From an uncultured Bacteriovoracaceae bacterium (GTDB lineage: Bacteria; Bdellovibrionota; Bacteriovoracia; Bacteriovoracales; Bacteriovoracaceae): DNA of 5,204 nt. The stretch spans positions 1-5,204 of the forward strand of contig CALFYV010000407.1 in assembly GCA_937952395.1 (NCBI GenBank), read 5' to 3'. The number at the start of each line of letters is the position of its first letter. The stretch's first letter is position 1. The notes under the pieces were generated by a model, which was not told the origin of the DNA, did not search any database, and was given only the letters and a program-made list of their open reading frames with translations. The position numbers were made by a program, and so were the translations under genes. This document shows, piece by piece, positions 1 to 5,171 of the stretch.

Positions 1-302
1 AAGGACTCCTGCTCTCTCATGCGCCTAGCACTTATAAAATTCCTAACACTCAAGATACTCCGAGAGTTTTTAATATTAAACTGATAGCGAACAAAGAAAA
101 TTACGCTAGCGTCAGAGGTTCTAAAGCCGTTGGTGAACCACCACTATTGTTGGCCTTAAGTGTATGGTGTGCAGTCAATAATGCTCTCTCAACACTACCG
201 CATTGCGAAAAAAATTATCCACAAATAAAAATTCCTGCCACCAATGAGGAAAACTTAAGAGCGATGATGCCCAGTGAATTTTCAAAATGGGATCATAAAT
301 GA
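1..302 (+). CDS. xdhB: Xanthine dehydrogenase molybdenum-binding subunit, C-terminal fragment (5' end outside window)
   Basis: This is the last 99 codons of the large, molybdopterin-binding subunit of xanthine dehydrogenase, which oxidises hypoxanthine to xanthine and xanthine to urate in the cytoplasm. Reading from base 3, the fragment opens with GLLLSHAPSTYKIPNT, the conserved substrate-channel/cofactor region near the end of the family. It then has GSKAVGEPPLLLALSV, the family signature. The Glu of GEPP corresponds to the catalytic base known in this family (Glu1261 in bovine enzyme, Glu730 in Rhodobacter XdhB). The tail IPATNEENLRAMM is the usual C-terminal end, so the stop at 300-302 looks genuine. 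The stop overlaps the start of xdhC (ATGA), as expected in an xdhA-xdhB-xdhC operon. Because the N-terminus is missing, a single-chain XdhA-XdhB fusion cannot be excluded. Family assignment is secure; substrate is inferred from the adjacent xdhC. Confidence 0.93.
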   Translation, partial: GLLLSHAPSTYKIPNTQDTPRVFNIKLIANKENYASVRGSKAVGEPPLLLALSVWCAVNNALSTLPHCEKNYPQIKIPATNEENLRAMMPSEFSKWDHK

Positions 303-1069
303 CTCTGCTACAATCTGCTTCACAACTACAAATGGAAAATGAATCCTTTGTGATGGTGACTCTGGTTTCTACACGCGGTGAAGCACCTCAAGATCCAGGG
401 GCCAAAATAATTGTGACTAAAGATGGCCTAAAAGAAGGAACTATTGGTGGAGGAAAAGTTGAAGCTGCTGCCATAAAAAAAGCTCAAGAGCAATTGGCCA
501 CAAATAAGCAACCTCAACCAGAACTTATCACATGGAATTTACAAACTGATATTGGCATGACTTGTGGTGGAGAAGTCACTTTTCTCTTTGAGTTTTTTTT
601 TGCTCATAACTGGCCCATCATCATCTTTGGCGCGGGCCATGTCGCTCAAGCACTAACCAGAACACTCATAAACCTCCCCTGCCAAGTCACTTGTATTGAT
701 CACAGAAGTGAGTGGATTAATCAACTTGATAGTAAAACAAAAAGTATGACTCACGCCAATCCAAGTCAGTTAGTGAAAGAGTTTAGTCCCAATAGTTATT
801 TTATCTGCATGACTCAAGGCCATGCCCATGACGTACCCATCCTCAAAGCCATTTTTGAACACGCTCCTGATTGTCCTTATGTTGGGGTTATAGGCAGTGC
901 TATCAAAGGTAAACGTATTAAAAATGAACTTCTTGAAATGGGAGTTTCTCAAGCCTTTTGTGAAAAACTCAAAGTCCCGATTGGACTTCCCATCGGCTCG
1001 AATCACCCTTATGAAATCGCTATCAGCATCACAGCACAACTGCTAGAAATCAGGCAATTGACTAAATAA
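299..1069 (+). CDS. xdhC: Xanthine dehydrogenase accessory protein XdhC
   Basis: XdhC-family proteins bind molybdenum cofactor, promote its sulfuration and deliver it to the XdhB subunit; they are not part of the mature enzyme. The 256-aa product has both family domains. The N-terminal XdhC/CoxI domain shows TRGEAPQDPGAK (about 25-36), GTIGGGKVE (47-55) and the conserved Cys motif GMTCGG (86-91). The C-terminal Rossmann domain shows FGAGHVAQAL (110-119), the strand end CIDHRSEW (132-139), YVGVIGS (194-200) and PIGLPIGSNHPYEIAISI (227-244). The start is chosen because it overlaps the xdhB stop by four bases, which suggests translational coupling, and because the N-terminus aligns with family members; only a weak GGGA precedes it at 289-292. 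APQ replaces the APR common in proteobacterial homologues. A run of nine T at 593-601 encodes FFF at the inter-domain linker. The neighbour and the motifs together make the call firm. Confidence 0.95.
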   Translation: MTLLQSASQLQMENESFVMVTLVSTRGEAPQDPGAKIIVTKDGLKEGTIGGGKVEAAAIKKAQEQLATNKQPQPELITWNLQTDIGMTCGGEVTFLFEFFFAHNWPIIIFGAGHVAQALTRTLINLPCQVTCIDHRSEWINQLDSKTKSMTHANPSQLVKEFSPNSYFICMTQGHAHDVPILKAIFEHAPDCPYVGVIGSAIKGKRIKNELLEMGVSQAFCEKLKVPIGLPIGSNHPYEIAISITAQLLEIRQLTK

Positions 1070-1169
1070 GCCCCAAAAGAATCCGTATAAATGATTGATA
1101 TCACATCTTCAAATTGGCATTGATTTTGCTTTTAATAACACTAATTTAATGAATTACCAGGAGAAAACG
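1070..1169. other. Intergenic gap between xdhC and the duplicated cassette
   Basis: These 100 bases separate the purine operon from the A1 gene. I see no strong GC-rich hairpin with a T-tract, so the end of the xdh transcript is not obvious. An imperfect CAAAT/ATTTTG pairing at 1110-1128 followed by CTTTT is the nearest thing to a terminator and is weak. TTGATT (1120-1125) and TTTAAT (1145-1150) are sigma70-like but 19 bases apart and too close to the A1 start. TTGACT (1058-1063) and TATAAA (1086-1091) are better hexamers but 22 bases apart. A promoter for the cassette probably lies here, but I cannot place it. Confidence 0.5.
1159..1164 (+). promoter_or_regulatory. Ribosome binding site that fixes the A1 start
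   Basis: AGGAGA ends 5 bases before the ATG at 1170. It decides against an in-frame ATG at 1095, which has no comparable site and would put 25 residues ahead of an otherwise normal signal peptide. Confidence 0.8.
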
Positions 1170-1979
1170 ATGAAACTTTATAGTTTTGCAGTTTTTATTT
1201 TATTCGCAACTTCACAAATATCTTACGCCCAGCTTATAGAGCAAAATGACAAATGTGCTGTAGAGGTTAAAACATCTCTAGGCGAGAAAATCAAAGAGGG
1301 TGCCAAAATAAGTGGCATGGTTTCGCTTACTGGAACTGTTTTAAGCGCTTTAGCGCTGTCAATTCTCCACAACAACGATGAACTTGATCTTAGGCAGGAA
1401 AGTGAACTTTACACGAGAGAAGAAAATTTGAAAGATAAATTTGACAAGGAAACTGATTTAATGTTTCCAAAGAGACAAGAGTATTTAGGCCAAATAGAGG
1501 CTAAAATAAATGAGTACAAAAACCAGATAAACAAACTCAAAAAAAATCATTATAAAATTCCCGCTGACAACAAACTCGAAGAATTAAGTCTGTTAGAAAA
1601 AAAATTAAACAGACTTAATTCTATCAAATTGGAAGTTACTTTAATACCGCATTCCTTAACAATGGAAGAAATTCAAAAACAAGCATTTTTATCTCCAGAA
1701 AACAAGCAAGAATTAAAAAGCTTTATTGATGACAAGCAAAATACCCGTATCGAATATAGAGAAAGAGTTAATTGGACTGAAAAAGCTAGGAAAAAGGTAG
1801 GGATCGTTGGTGCGTGTACACTAGCCTATACAATTATTTCTTCAGCCTTTGATGACGAGATCGCCTCTTTTTTTGAAAGTATTTTTACCGATGTCGATAA
1901 TACTGAAAGAAGTGAAAAACTGAACTATGTGAGTGCTACTGAAGAAAGCACAAAAGCAGTTCAGATAAAAAATAAATAA
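1170..1979 (+). CDS. Exported helical protein of unknown function, cassette gene A1
   Basis: I do not recognise a family. From the start at 1170 (chosen by AGGAGA) the product has 269 aa. A signal peptide covers about residues 1-20, with likely cleavage at SYA|QLIE. Hydrophobic segments lie at about 46-66 (GMVSLTGTVLSALALSI) and 209-227 (VGIVGACTLAYTIISSAF). Between them, about 73-200 is strongly charged, rich in Lys, Glu, Asn and Leu, and looks like long helices or a coiled coil (for example LEELSLLEKKLNRLN, 136-150). The mature protein has two Cys, C29 and C215. The likely location is the inner membrane or periplasm, with the charged part between two membrane anchors. It is paralogous to the gene at 2464-3375: KTSLGEKI, SLTMEEIQ, VGAC, ERSEKLNYV all have counterparts in the same order. 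The gene is very A+T-rich (1501-1560 has 12 G+C of 60). The stop lies 21 bases before B1, implying one transcript. Confidence 0.85.
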   Translation: MKLYSFAVFILFATSQISYAQLIEQNDKCAVEVKTSLGEKIKEGAKISGMVSLTGTVLSALALSILHNNDELDLRQESELYTREENLKDKFDKETDLMFPKRQEYLGQIEAKINEYKNQINKLKKNHYKIPADNKLEELSLLEKKLNRLNSIKLEVTLIPHSLTMEEIQKQAFLSPENKQELKSFIDDKQNTRIEYRERVNWTEKARKKVGIVGACTLAYTIISSAFDDEIASFFESIFTDVDNTERSEKLNYVSATEESTKAVQIKNK

Positions 1980-1990
1980 TTTTTACTAAT

Positions 1991-1995
1991 GGAGA
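1991..1995 (+). promoter_or_regulatory. Ribosome binding site that fixes the B1 start
   Basis: GGAGA lies 5 bases before the ATG at 2001. The in-frame ATG at 1989 overlaps this site itself and cannot be served by it, so the protein begins MKLLLLLTL rather than MEIFMKLLL. Confidence 0.8.
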
Positions 1996-2000
1996 TATTT

Positions 2001-2411
2001 ATGAAGCTTTTACTATTGCTAACATTATCGGCTTCTGTACTTTGGGGACAAGAAGTAACTCAAAAAAGAAATCTTGAACAAGTTGAAGAAGAGATAAATC
2101 AAAATAAAACGAATCAAAAAATTGCTACCTCTGTCGCTTATGTGGGAGCAGGAGCGATGGTAGCCTCAATGTTAACAAAAATGGGTGCTACAACAAATAA
2201 GTTTCGTCGTAATTCGGCTATCATCCAAATATTGAGTTTAGGTGTTACAGCAGGTGCCTATTTTTTTAATCAAGATTTAAAAGAAAAAGAAAGCAAGCTC
2301 AGTGCCGAAAAGCGGTCTTTTATTAACAATTCTAGCAGAGAGCTTTCATCAAAAAAAATTAATCAATACAAACCCAATAAAAAAGCTATTTGTGAAGTGG
2401 ATGATTATTAA
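2001..2411 (+). CDS. Small exported membrane-associated protein of unknown function, cassette gene B1
   Basis: The family is not recognised. The 136-aa product starts with a short signal peptide (about 1-16, MKLLLLLTLSASVLWG, then QE). Next comes a charged stretch KRNLEQVEEEINQNK (22-36), a hydrophobic segment rich in small residues at about 41-59 (SVAYVGAGAMVASML), a basic linker KFRRN (67-71), a second hydrophobic segment at about 73-89, and a charged tail. The topology would be a two-helix membrane hairpin with both charged ends on the same side. The paralogue is the gene at 3389-3880: KRNLEQV matches KRSLEDI, and FINNSSREL (107-115) matches FIINANREM. There is one Cys, at 131. It lies 21 bases downstream of A1 with its own GGAGA and 52 bases upstream of A2. 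A partner role with A1 is inferred only from the joint duplication. Confidence 0.83.
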   Translation: MKLLLLLTLSASVLWGQEVTQKRNLEQVEEEINQNKTNQKIATSVAYVGAGAMVASMLTKMGATTNKFRRNSAIIQILSLGVTAGAYFFNQDLKEKESKLSAEKRSFINNSSRELSSKKINQYKPNKKAICEVDDY

Positions 2412-2425
2412 TAATTAGGATTATT
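2410..2425 (+). other. Weak A/T-only hairpin between B1 and A2
   Basis: AATAAT and ATTATT flank a TAGG loop directly at the B1 stop codon, followed by TTATTAG. The position, at the end of the first cassette copy, would suit a terminator or mRNA-end hairpin. With six A-T pairs and no clean T-tract it would be weak, so read-through into A2 is likely. Confidence 0.2.
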
Positions 2426-2463
2426 TTATTAGATATATAAATTCAAAAGATATGGAGTCATAA

Positions 2464-3375
2464 ATGAAGATATGTTTAATTATTACCTTACTACTAACGA
2501 GTATTCTTTTTACTCAAACATCTTATGGCCAATTAATAGAAAAAGATGAGTCACCTTCTCAAGAGTGCAAAGTCATGCATGCAGGTGTTATCGATGGTTT
2601 TTTTTCTGGCATGTTTTCTGCCGCAGGGTATGCCATAACTCACGCAGGAGATCCTTTTCCCGAAAGAGTAAAATTGAAAACTAAGCTGGGAGAAAACATA
2701 CAAGATGGAATTGATAAAAGTGCAATGTTCACTGGTACAATGGGCGGACTTTATCTTGCCTTGAATGGTTTTTTTTCAAGTGACTTCTTTGATTTACCCG
2801 ACTTTTACAAAGATTGGTATGAAAAGAAAAAAAATATCTTATCACATATAGATCTTTATAAGACTTATCCTAATCGTACTAAATATCTTAATGAAATCAG
2901 TTCGCGTATAAGCAAACTTGAAAAAGAACAACAAGCTCTTGTGTTGGATTTATCTAACTCTAAAAATAGTCAAGGTGTTGTTAATAAAAATCTTGAACTT
3001 ATCAATAATCGCTTAAACAAGATGAGATTATTCAGAAATAAAATAGCGAGAGCTCCTTGGACTTTAACCTTAAAGGAAATTGAACAGGCAAAGGGACTTG
3101 AACCTAAAGTTAAAGTTCAAATTCAAGAACTCATCAAAGAAGAAAACATTATTGAAAACTCAATTCCCTCAAAGAAGGCAAAGATTATCAATGCACAAAA
3201 CAAGGTAATGAAAATTGGAGCTTGTGCTTTTATTTATACTCTTGGCTCAGCGCTTTATAGCGATAATATTGCTGCATATATAGAGGATTTTGTCGAGGAT
3301 TCTGAACGCGATAGCAAGTTAGATTATATAAATAATTTGAATAATACAAAAAGCAAAAACGTAACAAACAAGTGA
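2464..3375 (+). CDS. Exported helical protein of unknown function, cassette gene A2
   Basis: No known family is recognised. The 303-aa product begins with a signal peptide (about 1-22, cleavage near SYG|QLIE), and the start is supported by GGAG at 2454-2457, six bases upstream. Hydrophobic segments lie at about 41-60 (GFFSGMFSAAGYAITHAG), 87-105 (MFTGTMGGLYLALNGFFS) and 248-265 (VMKIGACAFIYTLGSALY). Residues about 115-245 are charged and probably helical or coiled-coil. Shared with A1, in order: QLIE after the signal peptide, KTKLGENI (72-79), LTLKEIEQ (201-208), IGAC (251-254), ERDSKLDYI (281-289), and an Asn/Lys-rich C-terminus. Relative to A1 it has about 36 extra residues between the first mature Cys (C35) and KTKLGEN, which hold the additional hydrophobic segment. 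C35 and C253 are conserved with C29 and C215 of A1. It ends 13 bases before B2. The role is unknown; an envelope location is likely. Confidence 0.85.
   Translation: MKICLIITLLLTSILFTQTSYGQLIEKDESPSQECKVMHAGVIDGFFSGMFSAAGYAITHAGDPFPERVKLKTKLGENIQDGIDKSAMFTGTMGGLYLALNGFFSSDFFDLPDFYKDWYEKKKNILSHIDLYKTYPNRTKYLNEISSRISKLEKEQQALVLDLSNSKNSQGVVNKNLELINNRLNKMRLFRNKIARAPWTLTLKEIEQAKGLEPKVKVQIQELIKEENIIENSIPSKKAKIINAQNKVMKIGACAFIYTLGSALYSDNIAAYIEDFVEDSERDSKLDYINNLNNTKSKNVTNK
2594..2606 (+). repeat. 13-base direct repeat with T8 tract, copy 1 (within A2)
   Basis: ATGGTTTTTTTTC occurs here and again at 2765-2777, 171 bases (57 codons) apart and in the same reading frame. Both copies encode GFFS (residues 45-48 and 102-105) in or at the edge of a hydrophobic segment. 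The tract of eight T is a potential slippage site. Confidence 0.8.
2765..2777 (+). repeat. 13-base direct repeat with T8 tract, copy 2 (within A2)
   Basis: This is the second identical copy of ATGGTTTTTTTTC, encoding GFFS at residues 102-105. Recombination between the copies would remove exactly 57 codons, in frame, including most of the extra segment that A1 lacks. Confidence 0.8.
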
Positions 3376-3388
3376 CCACGGAGATTTT

Positions 3389-3880
3389 ATGAAATTTTTA
3401 TTAGTTTTAAGTTTACTATCAGCAAGTTTGGTGTTTGCACAAGACAATACCTCTTCTAAAAAACGATCTCTAGAAGATATCGACAGTGATATTAAAACGA
3501 TAGAACGTGAAGCTATTGTGATCGCTGCCACAATTCCTACAAGTCTTTTAGTCACGATTGATGCATACGCAAGAGAGGTTAACAATAAAATGGATATCAA
3601 GGATTACGAATTTAATTTTAAGAAAAATGGCGTATGGACAAAGCCAAGTATGGAAGCTAAATCTAATTTGTTAAAATTAAAAAATACCTATCTAAGCCAA
3701 ATAAAAAAACTAGGATTGGTAGGATTTATTGGCTCATATAGCTGGCTACTACTCTCTAGTAAGCAATACGATGAACTTAAAGACGAAAAATATGCATTTA
3801 TAATCAATGCAAACCGCGAAATGGCTACTGACAAAAACAAAAATGCTCAAATTGAAAAAGAAGTTGTTCAGCAAAAGTAA
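3389..3880 (+). CDS. Small exported membrane-associated protein of unknown function, cassette gene B2
   Basis: The family is not recognised. The 163-aa product has a clear signal peptide (about 1-17, cleavage VFA|QD), and GGAGA at 3380-3384 lies four bases before the ATG. A charged stretch KKRSLEDIDSDIKTIERE (24-41) is followed by a hydrophobic segment at about 42-57 (AIVIAATIPTSLLVTI). A polar loop of about 45 residues comes next, then a second hydrophobic segment at about 107-123 (LGLVGFIGSYSWLLLSS) and a charged tail with YAFIINANREM (135-145). The layout equals B1 with a longer loop between the two hydrophobic segments. It has no Cys, unlike B1. It is the last gene of the plus-strand cluster and sits 13 bases after A2, so the two are probably co-translated. 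It converges with the minus-strand gene, leaving 7 bases between stops. The function is unknown. Confidence 0.83.
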   Translation: MKFLLVLSLLSASLVFAQDNTSSKKRSLEDIDSDIKTIEREAIVIAATIPTSLLVTIDAYAREVNNKMDIKDYEFNFKKNGVWTKPSMEAKSNLLKLKNTYLSQIKKLGLVGFIGSYSWLLLSSKQYDELKDEKYAFIINANREMATDKNKNAQIEKEVVQQK

Positions 3881-3893
3881 ACACAGCTTACTT
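3875..3893. terminator. Inverted repeat spanning both convergent stop codons
   Basis: AAGTAA (3875-3880) and TTACTT (3888-3893) pair perfectly around a 7-base loop. Each arm contains the stop codon of one of the two converging genes. On the minus strand the arm runs on into TTGC, giving a very short T-run; on the plus strand there is none. It could be a weak bidirectional terminator, but six mostly A-T pairs make this doubtful. Confidence 0.25.
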
Positions 3894-5033
3894 AAACCTT
3901 GTTAAATAGCCTTCTAGCCAGTGATCAAAAGTTTCTGCTTGACCATCCTCAAGTGGAAACTTGATTCCGGCTTTTTCCCATTGTCCTAATAAAGCCTGGT
4001 AATGCAGAATCTCATCCATATGATAGCGCTTCTGTTCGTTTGATAAATTAGCATTATTGAGTATCAATTGGTAGCGATTATCTTCAAGTATGTCGTTTAT
4101 ATAAAAATCTTTTTTACCATGATTAAAATAATCCTCAAGCATAATTTTTTGTGCAAACTTTCGATGATGAACTTGTAAAACTTGGTGGTAAACCTCGAGT
4201 GTCATTTCTTTCATTTCTGAAGTATCAAGTCCATAAGCATTCTGAATTTCTGGGTCGCTCAAATCCCAAATTTCAGGCATCAATTTTTGCAGAAAAGGCG
4301 TTAATGCTTCATTGCCTAGAAGTTCTTGAGTTGTGGCAATATTGTCCATATGAAAACCCTCTTTTGAAAGCTCATTCATGGTTTTTATATATACATCAAA
4401 GGCCAATTCTCTATTGGCCACTAACTCGAGCGCTTGCTCCCTAGTTATTTGCTTTTTTTCATAAGCTGATTTTAAACTTACGTAGGCAAAATCTTGTTTG
4501 AGGAGTTTTTCATAAAGATTCTCTTTTTTTCTCTGCTCAATCTCATCGTATAGATAACTATAAATAGGAATCGAGGGAGCACCTAGAATGATAAGACGAG
4601 GAACTGCGGTAAAACTCTTATCTTTTTTAAGAAACAATCTTTCTAGTTTAGTTAAGTAGAATTCATCTTTAAAAGGGGTGAACTCCCAAGTTTTCCCTGT
4701 GATAAGTTTTGAGCTCACTGTTAAAGGAGATTGTGCGATAGTCGTTATTGGCTCGAAATACCATTTTGTTTTATGCTCTGGTTTGGAAGAAAATAATAGT
4801 CCATAAAATTTTTTTTCTGAAAGCTCCCATCCAGTTGGTTTTTTCTTTTTTATCAAAAGTCTTTTAGCACCATCAGCTTTCAACTCTTTGTACCATTTAC
4901 CAAAACTTCTTGATACTTTGATTTGCTGATATCTTCCCCAACGCTTCAAACAACGAAGAAAATCAGAAGCTTGCCCTTGCTGAGCAGGTAAAAAAAGAGT
5001 CGAAATAAGGAGTAAAATAAGCACACGCTTCAT
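3888..5033 (-). CDS. Exported 381-aa protein of unknown function
   Basis: I do not recognise this protein. A signal peptide covers about residues 1-22 (MKRVLILLLISTLFLPAQQ, likely cleavage QA|SDF). The mature N-terminal half is basic, with a Lys/Arg-rich stretch KRLLIKKKKPTGWE (57-70) and aromatic residues. A hydrophobic stretch at about 145-160 (VPRLIILGAPSIPIYS) may be a membrane segment or a buried strand. The C-terminal half (about 163-381) is acidic and helical, with recurring His (H228, H283, H289, H290, H305, H338, H344) but no catalytic motif I can name. C28 is the only Cys. The start is fixed by an in-frame TAG immediately before the ATG; no good ribosome binding site is visible (only GAAAAG). 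The gene stands alone on its strand, so it need not be linked in function to the A-B cassette. Envelope or secreted location is inferred from the signal peptide. Confidence 0.82.
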   Translation of the reverse strand: MKRVLILLLISTLFLPAQQGQASDFLRCLKRWGRYQQIKVSRSFGKWYKELKADGAKRLLIKKKKPTGWELSEKKFYGLLFSSKPEHKTKWYFEPITTIAQSPLTVSSKLITGKTWEFTPFKDEFYLTKLERLFLKKDKSFTAVPRLIILGAPSIPIYSYLYDEIEQRKKENLYEKLLKQDFAYVSLKSAYEKKQITREQALELVANRELAFDVYIKTMNELSKEGFHMDNIATTQELLGNEALTPFLQKLMPEIWDLSDPEIQNAYGLDTSEMKEMTLEVYHQVLQVHHRKFAQKIMLEDYFNHGKKDFYINDILEDNRYQLILNNANLSNEQKRYHMDEILHYQALLGQWEKAGIKFPLEDGQAETFDHWLEGYLTRFK

Positions 5034-5171
5034 CTAAAGCTTTTCGTCAAATTAGCTCTTAAACTGTAAAATTTACAGCAACATGCATGACTAGAACAAT
5101 AAAGTATTATTGATCTCTTTTGGTGGAAAAATTATCTCAATACTCTTAGAACAAATAATATAAACAATGAC
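5034..5171 (-). other. Upstream region of the 381-aa exported protein gene
   Basis: No gene is seen here. On the minus strand, TTGTTC (5099-5094) and TAAATT (5075-5070) are 18 bases apart and are the most plausible sigma70-like pair, though each hexamer is a poor match. The second hexamer falls inside the 15-base palindrome at 5064-5078. TAGAACAA occurs twice (plus strand 5092-5099 and 5147-5154), 55 bases apart, about five helical turns. CATGCATG (5082-5089) is a further short palindrome. Confidence 0.35.
5064..5078. promoter_or_regulatory. Perfect 15-base palindrome, possible operator
   Basis: CTGTAAA and TTTACAG flank a single central A, 30 bases before the start codon of the minus-strand gene. 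The near-zero spacer makes it a poor RNA hairpin but a plausible site for a dimeric DNA-binding protein. It overlaps the candidate -10 hexamer, where a repressor would act. No regulator is encoded in the window. Confidence 0.4.

Larger units (their letters stand above)
1170..2411 (+). repeat. First copy of a duplicated two-gene cassette (A1-B1)
   Basis: A1 and B1 together correspond, gene by gene and in the same order, to A2 and B2 at 2464-3880. Similarity is mostly at protein level, so the duplication is old. At DNA level the clearest remnant is 1215-1249 against 2515-2549 (signal-peptide cleavage region of A1 and A2), where 26 of 35 positions match without gaps by hand count. Confidence 0.75.
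2464..3880 (+). repeat. Second copy of the duplicated two-gene cassette (A2-B2)
   Basis: This copy matches A1-B1 in gene order, signal peptides, GGAG-type ribosome binding sites and blocks of conserved residues. Both members are longer here: A2 exceeds A1 by 34 aa and B2 exceeds B1 by 27 aa. Growth or loss therefore affected both genes after duplication. Confidence 0.75.

Noticed and set aside
770..1039. Minus-strand open frame of 89 codons inside xdhC
   Set aside because: It lies wholly within the conserved Rossmann domain of xdhC and its translation has no coherent features; it is a shadow of the real gene.
1058..1091. TTGACT and TATAAA as a promoter for the cassette
   Set aside because: The spacing of 22 bases is outside the usual 16-18 for sigma70.
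1096..1103. TGATATCA palindrome between xdhC and A1
   Set aside because: An 8-base palindrome in A/T-rich DNA is expected by chance, and nothing else supports an operator there.
1095..1169. In-frame 25-codon upstream extension of A1
   Set aside because: It has no ribosome binding site and would bury the signal peptide; the ATG at 1170 has AGGAGA at the right distance.
1344..1357. AGCGCT-TT-AGCGCT repeat in A1
   Set aside because: It lies inside the codons for a Leu/Ala-rich hydrophobic segment (LSALALS) and is explained by coding.
1170..3375. Idea that A proteins are alpha-helical pore-forming toxins of the ClyA/XaxA type
   Set aside because: Those toxins have a contiguous hydrophobic hairpin, whereas A proteins have hydrophobic segments at opposite ends of the charged region; length and helicity alone are not evidence.
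3319..3600. Minus-strand open frame of 93 codons across the A2-B2 junction
   Set aside because: It overlaps the ends of two well-supported genes and their ribosome binding site; its hydrophobic translation is the complement of their Lys/Asn-rich coding.
4151..4444. Plus-strand open frame of 97 codons within the 381-aa gene
   Set aside because: It is antisense to a long signal-peptide-bearing gene and has no ribosome binding site of note.
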